DNA from: Bimastos eiseni
Lineage: Eukaryota; Annelida; Clitellata; Crassiclitellata; Lumbricidae
Assembly (NCBI GenBank): GCA_959347315.1
Contig: OY365810.1
Span: forward strand, 20,162,358-20,226,357
Reading direction: 5' to 3'
DNA length: 64,000 nt
The translations under genes were made by a program, and so were the position numbers. This document shows, piece after piece, positions 45,606 through 57,732 of the stretch. Under the pieces are notes generated by a model. It saw only the letters and a list, made by a program, of their open reading frames with translations, was not told the origin of the DNA and did no database searches. Position 1 is the stretch's first letter, and the number at the start of each line of letters is the position of its first letter.

Positions 45606-48600
45606 GGGTTTCCTATGCGATGATTATAAAGCAATGAAATACAAGCGATTATTGTTAAAACATGTAGTAATACTGATACACTTTCGACGCTACGAATTGC
45701 TGATGTGACGGGTGCCATAGGAAGTCGTAAAATTCGAACAGTTTTGTTATATATGTGGGCGTTTGTTGTCTCCTATAGTTGACAAGGACTCGACCTATTG
45801 TCACACCAACCTTTCCACGTGCAGCTGCTGATTGCGGATAATCAAATTGATTAACATATATGTGATTTGGGAATAGTTAGCGAGCAATTGGTAAGTAAGC
45901 GGTCATAGAATACGGTCCTCTATAGTAAATAACATGGCGTCCCGAATGCGCTCATAGTTTCGGGGACTCAAACTTACGCATAATATTTTACCTTGGTTAA
46001 CTGAACGGTCTACTGCCATTGGACATAACGAAATGCTTTCAGCGCCTGATTGACACAAAGGAGTAAGTAAGCTTCGTATATGTCTAAAAACGACATTAAC
46101 CCTAAACGGGATCAACCCGATTCATCGAAACCCGAATCCCTGATAACGCTGCAAAGACCTAAAAGCCTGATTCCCCGAAAATAGAAATTTACTATTGAAA
46201 AACGCTGAACTGTCTCAAAACAGCGCAATTCATTCATCAATCCAGATTCTGCATGAGTTCTTTTTGTCGATCCAGCTTCCATTTAAGCAGAATTCTTTTC
46301 ATCTTCGTTTTTGGGGATACGGCAGATATCAGTTTCGGGGATCCGGGTTTCGACGATTCACTATGCACCCCCTTAAACGACCCTCACAATGCCTAAACTG
46401 ACCCTAACCGACCCTCATGATGCTTAACCTGATCCTGATCAACCATCACAACGCATAACTATAAGAAATTATAGGTTGTTTAGAGTGCGCATGTGCTAAA
46501 GGTTGCATAGAGGTCTTCACACAAGCAACGCATAGAATATGTGTAAGTTGGAGTCCCCAAAACTATAAATAGGCCCAAAATAGAGCACTGACACCAGCCC
46601 AGCCAGGCAATATATTACAATTGTTTCTTTTGGCTTACTTACATCATTGGGACCACAACTTTCGCGTAATATTTATGGCGTGGCTTATGTGGAGACCTCT
46701 GGGCAATTTTTAGCGCACGCACATTGTACAAAATAAAAAGTTTGGTAAGAGGGTGTTTTAGTGTATTTTATTGGTGATGGGTGATGCGGGAGTGAGGACT
46801 GCGGGAGCACAACGGGTGAAAAGCGGGATGTGAAATGCGAGAATTTGTTGCAGGAATGTGGGTGAAAAGCGAGAAGAAACCTGTTTGGGTGAATGCAAAA
46901 ATGTATGATCAATGTTTTAAAATGATTAATATCTAAATATTTAATAATTTTAATAGGAATACCCACAAATGTATGATTAATGTTGGTATCTAATATGTAT
47001 GCTGAATGCATTGCTGTGCATGATTCATAGACTCTTTGCAGTTAGTCAATTAGTAAACAACGTTATGCCTTACTCTTTGGTATATTTGAATTAGCGTCAT
47101 CATTAATCAAGTCGAGAGAAGAAGTGTGAACAGGCTATGGTTTGCAACATATTCCTAATCAGAGCTGATGTGTTTCAGTGCCCCTGGTGCCTAGGACAGA
47201 AAGGAATTAATTGGGTTAATGTTTATGGTGGCTCAATGGTGACAGCTACTAAGATAAACATGGCTGTCCAAAATGACATGAAATAGAGTGCTATAAACTC
47301 CACAGTTTGCTACTTCTGCTGAAATGGAAGTAATGGTCCATTAACATTATAATTAATGTTTAAGATTAACTTTTTGGGTGATATAGCCAATATTTGAAGA
47401 GGAACTTTTAAGTTAACTTTCAAATGAATGCAAATTTACAAGTGTCCGAAATTAGGTGTTTTTGAATTAAATGTTTAAAGTGTAGGAGTCCAAATTTGAA
47501 ATTAATAAGGTTGAAAGCAGGTTCTTGCATCAAAAGGTGGATTGCTGTAGCAAATACATTTTGCTTATCAAATAGAATGTTAATTATTAATTTAAGTAGG
47601 AGTATAAGCTAGCTTAATTGATTGAACGATGCATTAGTTAATTGAACAGCATATTATTTAATATAAATAGTGTTATATGAAAATGACATTATTGATTTAA
47701 AATCAAGCTCATTTTTGAGTCAGAAATTGTCCAAATGTTGAATCCCCATCTGTTTTACTTTTTTAAAGTGACATCTTCCCTTTGACATGATAATTTGCAT
47801 ATCAACATTCCTATTTTTCTTTGGTTTGAAAAAGACAAAATTTAGATTATAAATATCGTATTGTCATGGGTGGCAAAAGAATTTCCCGACCCCTAAGCAG
47901 CCATGTGCCTCCATCTCTAAAAAGCAACTGTTATGAATTTACCTACCCTCATATGATAATTGTGGACCCCTAAAAATCCTGGGCATTTGCTCTCTCTTCG
48001 GTGGATGTGCATGTTCTAATCGAGGTCTTAAGCCTTGTAACATTACAATACTAATTTTAGCACAAGGAAATCGTGAACCTTATTTTTAAGATGTACTTTA
48101 GAAAAGTATTTTGAAGTAGTGTTTTAATTCTCCAAAATACTTTTCAAAACTATTATGACAATACTTCTATACAATGCTTTTCTGAAAAGTATTTCGAAAA
48201 TACAAAATTAAATGGTCTTCTCTATTTTGAAAATAGAAATCTCTTTGAAAAACTTCTCTGTGTCCATCACTGAGAGTGACGCTGCCAATGACTGACTTCT
48301 GTGATGTTCCTCTTCAGAAATACCAACCATTGAGCTCCACTAGTTTCTTAATTCTAAATAGAATTTGCCTATTAAGGAGCTCAAGATTCTAAGTAGATTG
48401 AAACTGTGGAGGTAATTAGTTGTTTGTATTTGAAAGCCAAACAGGAGATAATCGAGATGCTGTGATATAGTTCATTATCGTTTCTTAAATTCATTTTATG
48501 AAGAGGGGTAATGGTAAAGGTTTTGTATTTGGTTGTGGTTTACATGGGAAGTCAAATTTTGAAGAGATGGTAACTTGATCTGTAAGATGTAATTCAATAC

Positions 48601-48804
48601 GAATAACACAAAGTTGCTACTAATATAGCTAGGTGAGGGTGGCTGATGGAACTAATCTGTAACTGTGGGGTTTATAGAGCTGTCCCTTGGGAGCAACAGA
48701 TGAATAGTTCTGCTTCTTAAAATACTGTTTGTTGCATACATGAAATCCTAATATTACTGAGTTAATGATTGTAAATTTGGATCTGTATGTGATTCTAGCT
48801 GCAG
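45606..48804. other. Gene-free stretch upstream of PPIP5K
   Basis: About 3.2 kb with no supportable coding exon or recognised transposon. It probably includes 5' untranslated exons or promoter of PPIP5K, but no CpG-rich patch or clear core promoter stands out. Short ORFs here lack any features. Confidence 0.4.
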
Positions 48805-48820
48805 TGCTTTGCTGAACATC

Positions 48821-48910
48821 ATGTCTGACTTTGGATGTATTGACAATAAGCATGCTTTTTTCACTGTTGGTGGTCAGTACAGTCCTCAGTCTACCTCATG
48901 CTCTGAAGAT
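48821..48910 (+). CDS. PPIP5K: PPIP5K, probable first coding exon
   Basis: Thirty codons from an ATG with A at -3, ending SCSED before a consensus donor (GAT|GTAAGA). An acceptor-like TTCTAGCTGCAG ends at 48804, so an upstream untranslated exon is likely. The peptide (MSDFGCIDNKHAFFTVGGQY) does not match vertebrate PPIP5K, whose extreme N terminus varies. Support comes from position, phase 0 joining to the next exon, and the acidic end continuing into an acidic stretch. A different first exon remains possible. Confidence 0.55.
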
Positions 48911-49237
48911 GTAAGATATAACACTATCATTATTTTTTATTTATGTTGTAATAATAACCAGCTGAAATATTGGATATATAGATCAATATAAACCTTTTCA
49001 GTGATCTGTGACTTGCTCGCTTCCTGAATTTCAAGGATGTTTGGTACAATGCTTATAATATAAATGATTTTTTTGATTACGTATCTATTATATTGCTTTG
49101 GGAACGCTGTTGCCTTAGCATCCATTGCTGCCGAGTGCCTGGTGTCGGAACTGATGATGATGATTAATGTTCTTTAGATTTACTTGCTTTGATGTTGTTA
49201 CAGAGCTCTGTGATTTTCTTTTTTGACTCTTAGTAGT

Positions 49238-49903
49238 CTTGTGAGTAGGGATATTAAACGGTAATCGGTTATCCGGTTACCGTTTCTTAAAACGGTAACT
49301 TGTTTCTGACATTTGCAAACCAGTATTCAAATTTATTTATTTGTCTTTATTATTATTGCATTGAAATATAAAAATAAATAAATGAATTGTTTATTTTATT
49401 TGTGTGTTTTCGTTTTGTTTCCGTGCATGATGCAATAAGACCTGCAGTTCATTCTTAAGTAACGGCAAATAATGAGTGACTGGTCAGGTCTGGGCTGAAG
49501 GAGAGTGTAGGCGTGGATTAATTAGAGATTGTCTGTTGTGTGAGTGACTCAACGTAACCCGGCAGCCACGTCAATCATTAGGTGGGCGTGGCCTACTTTA
49601 ATAAGTAGGCTTACAGCCTTAAATTAAAATTTATGTGACATTTAAATAAATTTTGTTGTTGCTTTGCAACATGGCTAGTCGCATTAATAAATCTGATGTG
49701 TAGGACAACTTAGTTGATGTTGCATTGCGATTTGCAACATGTAATACATAAAATAATGTCCATAGTTGTGTCAAAAAACTTTTATGACAATTTTTAATAT
49801 TTTTCTAAGAACACCAATAAAAAACCGGTAACCGGTTTAAAACCAGTTTTTAAAATCCGGTAACCGGTTTGCCCCAAAAAACGGTATTAACCCTACTTGT
49901 GAG
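49238..49903. mobile_element. Non-autonomous Ac-like hAT in intron 1, perfect target duplication
   Basis: The element spans 49246-49895, starting TAGGGATATTAAACGGTAAT and ending with the reverse complement of TAGGGTTAATACCG. CCGGTTACCG-type motifs repeat near both ends. CTTGTGAG flanks exactly on both sides (49238-49245 and 49896-49903). No coding capacity. Confidence 0.92.
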
Positions 49904-50153
49904 ATCTATTTTTACCAAGCAAAAAGAAAGTTTTTATACTTCAGTAGTAAATTGCTGTGCTACAGCCAATAACCATTTGTTTTTATATGAATAAAGATAT
50001 AGATTTTGACCATTTGAGATGTTGCACAGTTTGTTAAAAATGACTGAATCCAGGATGGTTACACCCACTTTTTGTCACTGAGCACCCCATGGCATCGAAT
50101 AAATGTTGATGTATATATGTTTTGAATAGATTATTGCATGTTTTGTGCTGTAG

Positions 50154-50482
50154 GAGAAATCAAGCGATGATGACAATGACTTTGACGACGACGATGATGA
50201 CGATCGTAGAGTCATTGTTGGCGTTTGTGCCATGGCGAAGAAGTCCAATTCGCGTCCGATGCAGGAGATACTGGAGCGTCTGACACGCTTCAAACACATA
50301 CAGACACTCGTGTTCGATGAGAAAGTGATTCTGAATGAGCCAGTGGAGAAGTGGCCTGTCTGTGACTGTCTCATCTCCTTCCACTCAAAGGGTTTTCCAC
50401 TTGATAAGGCGGTTCAGTACACTGAACTATTCAAGCCATTTCTTATTAATGACCTCATGTTGCAGTACCAGCTTCAAGATCG
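50154..50482 (+). CDS. PPIP5K: PPIP5K exon 2: N-terminal part of the inositol-pyrophosphate kinase domain
   Basis: The encoded enzyme phosphorylates InsP6 and InsP7 to inositol pyrophosphates in the cytosol. This exon starts after CTGTAG with an acidic run ([15 protein letters not shown]), then [20 protein letters not shown] and the signature [20 protein letters not shown] and [12 protein letters not shown], ending [10 protein letters not shown] with the last codon split (CG at the end, donor GTAAAC). The match to animal PPIP5K is strong and collinear. The exon has 329 bases, entering in phase 0 and ending two bases into a codon. Confidence 0.93.
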
Positions 50483-50502
50483 GTAAACATTTCACATACT
50501 TT

Positions 50503-51060
50503 TCAACATTCATTCATTCATTACAGAGATTTATATAGCGCCCCTTCAAGGCTACTACTCAGGAGCGCTCCCGACTCCAGCGCGTTTAATAAGAACAGTT
50601 TTAAGGCACGTATAAAATGAGACTGAGTGAACCCTTGGTAACAACCGTAACGCCAACGGGAGCATGTTCCAGAGCGAGGGGCCAACCACTGAGAAGGCAT
50701 GATTCTGTTTGGTAGTTGTACGGGCAAATGGGACAATGAGCATGCCTCACTCAGTAGAGCGTAGAGAGCGGCGACCCAGTAAACTCAAAGTAGAGTAACA
50801 GAGATCGTGAAGATAGGCAGGGGTGAGACCTAGCAAGGACCGCCATACCAAAGAGATAATACAGTACGAGATTTGCTGTTGGAGGGGGAGCCAGTGCAGC
50901 ACATCCAGCATATAGCCGGATACATGGCCAAATTTAGGAATGCGTCCAATAAGACGTGCAGCAGAACGCAGAACCTGCTCCAGGCACCAAAAACGCCCAG
51001 CTGGAAGGCCTGCATAGAGTGAGCAACAGTAATCCAGTCGGGCAGTAACTGAGCAAACCA
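50503..51060 (-). mobile_element. L2-like LINE 3' fragment in intron 2
   Basis: The minus strand reads the RT tail (CCSLYAGLPAGRFWCLEQVL, then RSAARLIGRIPKFGHVSGYM, and after breaks NHAFSVVGPSLWNMLPLAL) and ends in AATGAATGAATG repeats (plus-strand 50505-50522). It is 5'-truncated near 51055. Confidence 0.85.
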
Positions 51061-51413
51061 GTATTCAAAAAAATGTTGATATAGGGCAGAAAGATATTGA
51101 GAGCTAAACTGAAGATTGTTTACAGGAAATGTCATATCTTATGTATGTTTGAGTTATAATTTTTGTACAACTTCTTATTCATGTATCATAGTTGGGTGAA
51201 CTTTTGCCAAAAAAACAAAGAAATGAACTGTCACTTCAATTTCTTTTAAAAAATTTCACACCGAAATCAAGTAATCGATTTCCATATAGATCTGTATGTG
51301 GGAAGCATGTGCAAAACTGTGTGCTGTGCAGTGTGTAGACCTATTTGTGTAATTGTTTGTTATGTTATATTGCATTCTCTGCAAAATATGGTTAATAATA
51401 CAATCCAAAGAAG

Positions 51414-51749
51414 TGCTAGCACAGCGCTTCCCAATCTTTTTTGGCCGTGGAACCCTTTTGATGTTAAATTATTTCGACAGAACCTCTGTCCAAAACTAAA
51501 CATATTATGTTATAGGTACAAACGCTTGAGAATGCCGACAATTATAGGCTTAAGTCTACATTACATTAACAATAACACAAATATCGATGACAATGACATA
51601 CGAATTCTCTTTCATATATAGAGTTATACACATATGTTAAGCAAAAAGTCTTCATTTGTTCACTCTGAAAGTTTTACGCAGGGACCCTTGTCTTTGCTTC
51701 ACGGAACCCTAGGGTTCCGCGACACAGTTTGGGAAACACTGCGCTGGCA
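51414..51749. mobile_element. Charlie-like MITE in intron 2
   Basis: The element spans 51422-51741 with ends CAGCGCTTCCCAATC and, reversed, CAGTGTTTCCCAAACTG. GTGGAACCC and CACGGAACCC segments sit inside. Flanking octamers TGCTAGCA and CGCTGGCA agree at six of eight positions. About 320 bp, non-coding. Confidence 0.8.
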
Positions 51750-52393
51750 AATACTCTAATACTTGTACACTATACAGTGCTGTACAAGTGTACATTACTG
51801 CCTATTGCTTAGAGTAAATCTAGGTTTTAGTTTGTCTTTGTTTTTGCATGTGGCATAAAGTTCCTGCATCACTTAGATTGCACATTCTGCACACTGATTA
51901 CTTCTTGGTATCTGAGTTTTACTTGTTGATACTCTAGTGGACATCACCAAGTTGTTTGCAATTTTAGTTTTGTCAATTAGTACTCTCTTCTCCATCCAAT
52001 ACTCTCTTCTTAATCTTCGCTTGTGTGTGGGCCAACCATTGGCGACTCTTTTAGCTTACTGTGCACTGTTTTGCTAATTGTTCTGACACTCATTTAAATG
52101 GCTTTTAACATCGTGTAGGATAGCACAGTGAGTGCTTCTAAGCAGATTTTTAAGGAGGTGCTATATTGAGTTTATTTGATATTGCGCCTCTTTAATTCAT
52201 TCATATTCTCTGTCTTTAGACTCAGTACCACTACCACTTGATGCGAGATGGTAAGATGATGTTGATTCATCATGCAGTTTCGTCTCTTTCAGGGGTGAAT
52301 CATTTTCTTACGTGAACTGTTGAGTACCCCACTTGTCCTTTGCCTTCCAACTGTAGAAGTGTGGTGAAATGGTTGATTACCTCTTTGTTGTAG

Positions 52394-52473
52394 TTCAAAA
52401 GTTTATCAGATAATTTCGGAACAAGGAATAGAAAAGCCTCGATCTGCAATACTTCGACGAGATTCTACTGAGA
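52394..52473 (+). CDS. PPIP5K: PPIP5K exon 3, 80 bp, hidden from ORF scans
   Basis: Found by looking for the missing segment between the flanking exons. After TTTGTTGTAG the bases complete the split Arg codon and read SKVYQIISEQGIEKPRSAIL and then RRDSTE, ending with one base of the next codon before donor GTAAGA. Vertebrate PPIP5K has an Arg-x-Val-Tyr start, an EGI segment and an AIL-x-Arg-Asp end at this point. Phase fits both neighbours exactly. The usual Tyr of the PRYAIL motif is Ser here. Confidence 0.88.
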
Positions 52474-52679
52474 GTAAGAACATATTTCTTTTGATAATCG
52501 TGAGACTGTCAGTTAATACTTTAATAGTTATACTTAGTGGTCTTTTAGTTTCAACTTTGCTTCTGTTTTGTAAGTCAAAGCATTCCAAAATACACAGATG
52601 AGGCTGCCTAGCATGCTGTGCTAATAATGTGTTTCTTACACTGTCCTCTGCTTTTATTATTGTTATAACAAATATTCAT

Positions 52680-53116
52680 AGTGGTTGCAAGTTCGCAGAA
52701 CTGTGAATTGGAGATGTGGTTTGTTCATCACCAGGTTAAGAAGAGAGCTGTTAAACATCCAACTTCTTGAAGGCCAAAGAGAAATAGTTTTTCTTAGTGT
52801 TATTTTAGTTTTGAGGTGTTGCTTAAATGAAGAAAAAGAATTTGGACAAACTTTGGTAGTCGGTTCCACTCCTTGGGGCAGCAAGATGAAATGCACGAGA
52901 ACCATGACAGGCTACATCATAAAGACACAAACCTGAGGATCGCAGACTTCGTGGCAGAATGTAAGGAGTGATTGTGAAGGTAGTCAAAACTCTGTCACCA
53001 CTTGCACTCTTACAGTGCCAGTCCCAAACATATATAATGCCAGAGGGCAATGCTGATCTAATGATCTTTGTTTTCACACAGTGAATGAAGTCAATTAAGC
53101 TGTTGAACTGAACCAA
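52680..53116 (-). mobile_element. LINE 3' fragment in intron 3
   Basis: Minus-strand translation around 52865-52930 gives SRAFHLAAPRSG, then FFFFI and a weak continuation, resembling the RT tail (RAFHVAAPRLWN type) of L2/CR1 LINEs. Otherwise decayed; limits uncertain. Confidence 0.35.
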
Positions 53117-53311
53117 TGTAACTTTTGGCCGATTAATTATAAAGATGCCATGTTAAGCCGATTTTATTGAAATAGCTGATACTGATTATGAAACCAATTA
53201 TTTTGAAATTTTATATTTTTATGCCTATTTCTTTTTTAATGATTATTGGCAAATAAATTTCTGCTGGCTGTGGTGGGACATTGCCAGATGGACGTGTCAT
53301 GGTATCGTTTA

Positions 53312-55646
53312 AAGGGGTCTCAAACACGCGGCATTGTATTTTGCGGCCCACAATGAAGCACATAGATTTTGTAATTTAACCAAACTTATCTAACAATTAA
53401 AATCCCAATTGGCTTAAAAATTAAAACTTAACTTTCAAACTATTTTTATTTGGACGTCTGACGTCTGCTTACAACTTAATAAAAGCTTCGTTACGTCATT
53501 CTTGTGAATCTTATCGAAAACAGTTTATTTATTTTCTGAAATTTTTCAGTTGTTTTATAAATAATAATTTGCATATTTAAAAATTTCTTAACTCATCACA
53601 AAATGACTTCGTTATCTAAAAAAAGAACACTTGTTGATGAAAGAAGGGTTTTCCAAGAGAAGTGGGAGAATTTATATTTTTTCACTGAGGTGAGAGATAA
53701 AACTCAGTGCCTTATATGTCAGCAGACTATCGCAGTACCAAAGGAGTTCAACCTTCGCCGACATTACGACACCATGCACCGTGAAAAATATGACAAATTT
53801 ACTGGAAAAATCCGGGATGAAAAAGTTAACCAGCTTAAAATAGGATTTGCTAAGCAACGAAACTTCTTTTCGGATGTAAGCAAATTTGCAGAAAATTCGG
53901 TAAAAACAAGTTTTGAGCTAAGCAAGATGATAGCTGAATCATCGCGACCTTTCACAGAAGGTCCATTCATAAAAGAATGTTTTTTGAATGCCAGCAAAAT
54001 TTTAATTCCTGATAAAAAGAAACTTTTCGAAGGCATAAGTCTGTCTGCCAATACAGTTGCTAACAGAATAACAGATTTAGCAGATACTGTGAAAAAACAA
54101 TTGCTTGAAAAGGCTAAAGATTTTGAAGCATTTTCGATCGCTCTTGATGAGAGTGCTGATGTGGTAGATACCTCACAGTGCACAGTTTTCATTAGAGGAG
54201 TGGACAGTAAATTGAATGTAACTGAAGAATTTCTAGACTTGATACCACTGAAGAGTACCACAACGGGACGTGATGTATTTCAAGGATTGGAAGAGTGTTT
54301 TGAAAAAGCTGCTATGGAACAAACTTGTATCAGTGGCCACGGATGGTGCACCAGCTATGTGTTCACAAAAAGTTGGTGTTGTTGGATTAGTGAAGACCAA
54401 ACTTCAAAGCCTCAATATACCAAATAATAATTTCACTAGCATACATTGCATTGTGCACCAAGAAGCTCTGTGTAGCAAAAGTATTAAAATGACAGGTGTT
54501 ATGGATGTGGTTGTGAAAACGGTCAATTTTATACGTGCACGAGGCTTAAATCACAGACAGTTCACTTCTTTCCTAGCAAGTATAGAAAGCGAATATCGGG
54601 AAATTATGTATCACACCGAAGTTAGATGGCTGAGTCGTGGAAATGTACTGAATCGCTTTTTTGCGCTTAGAGAAGATATTGATTCTTTCATGAAAATGAA
54701 AAAGAATGAAGTTCCACAGCTTACTGATGCCGCATTTATCTGCGACCTTGCTTTTCTGACAGATTTAACTGGTCATTTGAATGCATTAAACTTAAAACTC
54801 CAGAGCAAAAGACTGGTCATTACACAGATGTATGACAGTGTTAAATCATTCAAGGTCAAACTGGCATTGTTTCAAAAACAGCTTATTGCAGGCAACTTAG
54901 CCCATTTCTCAACTATGAATTCCTTGAAAGAATATGCAGATATAATTTCAGATTTACATCAACAGTTTGTTTTGCATTTTAACGATTTTAAGGCACTTGA
55001 ACCACATTTCCAGCTTTTTTCCACACCATTCGCTGTTGAGATTGACAATATAGCAGAGGAAATGCAGATGGAATTGGCAGATCTTCAGTGTGACTCCATG
55101 CTGAAGCAAAAGTATTCAGATGTTGGAATTCCAGAATTTAATCAGTTTGTTTCAAAAGAAAGGTTTCCCATGTTACTCTCTGCTGCAGCAAGGATGATAG
55201 CAATGTTTGGAAGTACGTATGTTTGAGAACAATTTTTCTCTTCCATGAAGATTATCAAATTGCCATTAAGATCAAGGCTTACTGATGAACATCTGCAAGC
55301 ATATCTGAGACTGGTTTCATCGCAGGACATTAAACCTAACATTGATGCCTTGGTTGATGCAAAACGATGCCAGTTAAGTGACCAAAAAATGGATTGATTT
55401 CACAGTAACATTAACTTTAGGATGTTAATGTAAGGCAGCAGCACAATGACTGCTAAAATTTTAAAATAAAATCTAAAAATCCATAACTTTAGCAGACTAG
55501 TGTTATATAAAATTATAAATTTTCCTTTTTTACTACTAGATTTATGTGTTTGAATCATTGTATAAAGATGTTTCAGTCATGCAGCCCTCGGGCTTATGTT
55601 TTTGGTCATGCACAGCCCTCATTATGGCTTGAGTTTGAGACCCCTG
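53312..55646 (+). mobile_element. GTF2IRD2/EPM2AIP1-type hAT in intron 3, nearly intact
   Basis: The ends share AGGGGTCTCAAAC: left starts at 53312 (first base mutated), right ends GAGACCCCTG at 55646. Both flanks contain GTTTA, offset by a few bases, so the target duplication is degraded. It is 2.3 kb and carries one transposase with two lesions. Confidence 0.85.
53603..55396 (+). pseudogene. hAT transposase, one frameshift and one stop
   Basis: Begins MTSLSKKRTLVDERRVFQEK and has a BED-like finger (CLICQQTIAVPKEFNLRRHY followed by DTMH). Next come the catalytic core with FSIALDESADVVDTSQ (Asp) and SVATDGAPAM (Asp), the Cys/His segment HCIVHQEALCSK, VRWLSRGNVLNRFFALREDI and the C-terminal end. 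The frame changes between 54300 and 54330, and a TGA at 55224-55226 sits just before EQFFSSMKIIKLPLRSRL, which carries the catalytic Glu. The reading then runs to a stop at 55396. It is one of the least decayed transposases in the window. Confidence 0.85.
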
Positions 55647-56012
55647 GTTTAAATCAAGTGGCAAGCTGCCAAAACTAATAAAAAAATTTTTTACATTTGT
55701 GCCGATTATTGTTTCCTATACTGATTATTTGAACATTCTACTAATTGTTCGAATAATCAGCCCGTTAATGCATATTGGTGCAGGTCCAAGCAGAGTAAAT
55801 AGCTTGAATGAGAAGAAGCACACACCACAATTCGGAGAATTTTAGACGTGTTGAAGCCTGTTGATTTTAAGATCTGATATGCTTCCAGCCACTGAGTTGG
55901 CACAATCGAGGCAAGAGTTGACATGACAGCAGGCTATGATGGTTTGTTTTTATGAGGCACTCTTCAAGTATTGCTTTGCCAGAGTGATCTGTTGGTGACA
56001 GAGCAATGTTAA
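55647..56012. other. Intron 3 remainder
   Basis: No exon or recognised repeat between the GTF2IRD2-type hAT and the next fragment. Confidence 0.4.
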
Positions 56013-56290
56013 TAGAGCTGTACCAATACATCGGCAGCACTCATAATCGGGGCCAAATTATAGAGATATCGGCGATATCTGATATCATCAAGATAATCGG
56101 CGCCGATATTAAAAATTAGATTTTTATTTCATAATGTTATTTTCATTTATAAAAGCAAAATGATGACAGCAACATCATTGGGTCTGTGAAGGACAGCATT
56201 CCGTTCCGTTCTCATAGCGTGTTAACTCGGGCTTCGTCGAGCTTGGCTAGTTCTCCTGAATTAGTCAGTATAGTACTGAGAAGATGAAAA
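56013..56290. mobile_element. Truncated hAT of the TAGAGCTGT family
   Basis: It begins TAGAGCTGTACCAATACATC and shares GATAATCGGCGCCGATATTA and GACAGCATTCCGTTCCG-like stretches with the element at 58795-59567 (opposite orientation). The right end is missing near the exon 4 acceptor. Confidence 0.7.
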
Positions 56291-56345
56291 ATACTGAAAT
56301 AAAATTGAATCATATGTCTATTGGGTTGTTTTTGTAATTTCCTAG

Positions 56346-56500
56346 GTTCTCCTTTCATTGAAGCGGATGACTATATTGAAGTGGATAACATGGTGTTTCA
56401 TAAGCCTTTTGTCGAGAAGCCTTTGAGTGCTGAAGATCACAATGTTTACATTTATTTTCCTGCTAGCGCTGGTGGAGGAAGCCAAAGACTCTTTAGAAAA
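56346..56500 (+). CDS. PPIP5K: PPIP5K exon 4: ATP-grasp kinase core
   Basis: It enters after CCTAG completing a split Ser codon, reads [20 protein letters not shown], then [18 protein letters not shown] and [13 protein letters not shown], and ends at AAA|GTAGGC in phase 0. The KPFVEKP, DHNVYIY and [11 protein letters not shown] segments are nearly invariant in the family and line the nucleotide and inositol phosphate sites. 155 bases. Confidence 0.93.
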
Positions 56501-56649
56501 GTAGGCTTCCTTTGTTTGGCTTCTCTTAAAGTAAGCTCAACTCTCATTTTGATAATATTACTGAACAGAAATTCCCTTGATCATTCAATCATTTGTTCAT
56601 TGTGTAATCTGACGCTGATCTCACTGTCTCACTCGCTATACCACTCATG

Positions 56650-56920
56650 AGTGATGCAGTGAGAAGACAGGTGGAGAAAGGAAGTAGAGTAAGTGCAGGA
56701 GATAAAGAAATGGGAAGGAGAAAAGGGAGCAGTGGGAGAGGAGAATGGATGGAGATGGAAGGGGCAGGAGAGGCAATGTGGAAGATAGAGAGGAGAGGGA
56801 TGGGAAGGTGAGTAGGAGGAGAGAGGGATAGTTAGGAACGGGAACAGGAATGGTGGGTGAAGAGGAAAGGGAGAAGAGAGGGGAAAGGGAAGTGGAATGA
56901 AGGGCCAGGTAATTTAAATA
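56650..56920. repeat. Purine-rich tract in intron 4
   Basis: About 270 bases with a strong excess of A and G on the plus strand, rich in GGAGA and GGGAAGG motifs, shortly downstream of exon 4. The opposite strand has long pyrimidine runs giving a Leu/Ser/Pro-rich false ORF. Confidence 0.85.
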
Positions 56921-57732
56921 TCTTAGGAGGGGCAGGCATCTAAGTAAGTATGTAAGCATTGAGTTTAATTCACAGTTACAGACCACAGGACAATGGATCT
57001 TAATGTAAATTTGAACATGTCCATGCCACGGAACATGGGATAGAAAAGTTCAATCTACCCTCTGAGATTGACTGCACAAGATGTAGTATAACAAATGTGA
57101 AGTGCCAAGCCTTAATCCCAATCGACAACTAAGGTTGCATTCAAAATGCAGTTCATCTGCTTTCTTAACAAGCGGAATCATTACCCTCTTTTGAGAGTTT
57201 TGGATGTAACAAAACGTATCACATAAATTATATTTATTGTTAAGTATACACCGCTATTTATGCCTGTACATCAACATTTTTACAAGCTGACATCAATGTG
57301 TCTTTGTCTATTTATACAAACTTCTTTTTGTAACCTGTCCTACAAATATCCATTATGACTAAAAATTCCAGGGCATGTTAAAGGCATGTCTAACCTTACC
57401 ATTTTCATTGCACATTGTGCACACATACACACAGTGCATGTTCAGGCATGCCTGTAATACAGATATAGCAGCGTAATTTGTGGGCAACATATAAGCAAAC
57501 TAATAAGTTGAATGGAAATTTAAACAGGCGATTCCCAAAAGACATGCACGTGATGTGATATTTTCAGTGTCATTTTCATGATTAACTGTCAAAATCTAAA
57601 TAATGCACCTAAAAGTTTTCTGGTTTCTGTCGTCCAATGTTTCTAATTCTAATTGAAGTGCCGAAGATGTATGCATATGTTGTTGCCAAGTGGCCACCTT
57701 TTCTTTATCATGTTTTTTTGTTCAATTAGTTT
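56921..57732. other. Intron 4, unassigned part
   Basis: No exon of PPIP5K is expected here, since exons 4 and 5 join directly, and no repeat was recognised. Confidence 0.4.

Noticed and set aside
48809..48991. Longer version of the first PPIP5K exon ORF
   Set aside because: Its apparent start is TTG and its end runs past a consensus donor; the ATG at 48821 and the donor at 48911 fit better.
56645..56986. Minus-strand Leu/Ser/Pro-rich ORF
   Set aside because: Low-complexity translation of the purine-rich tract.
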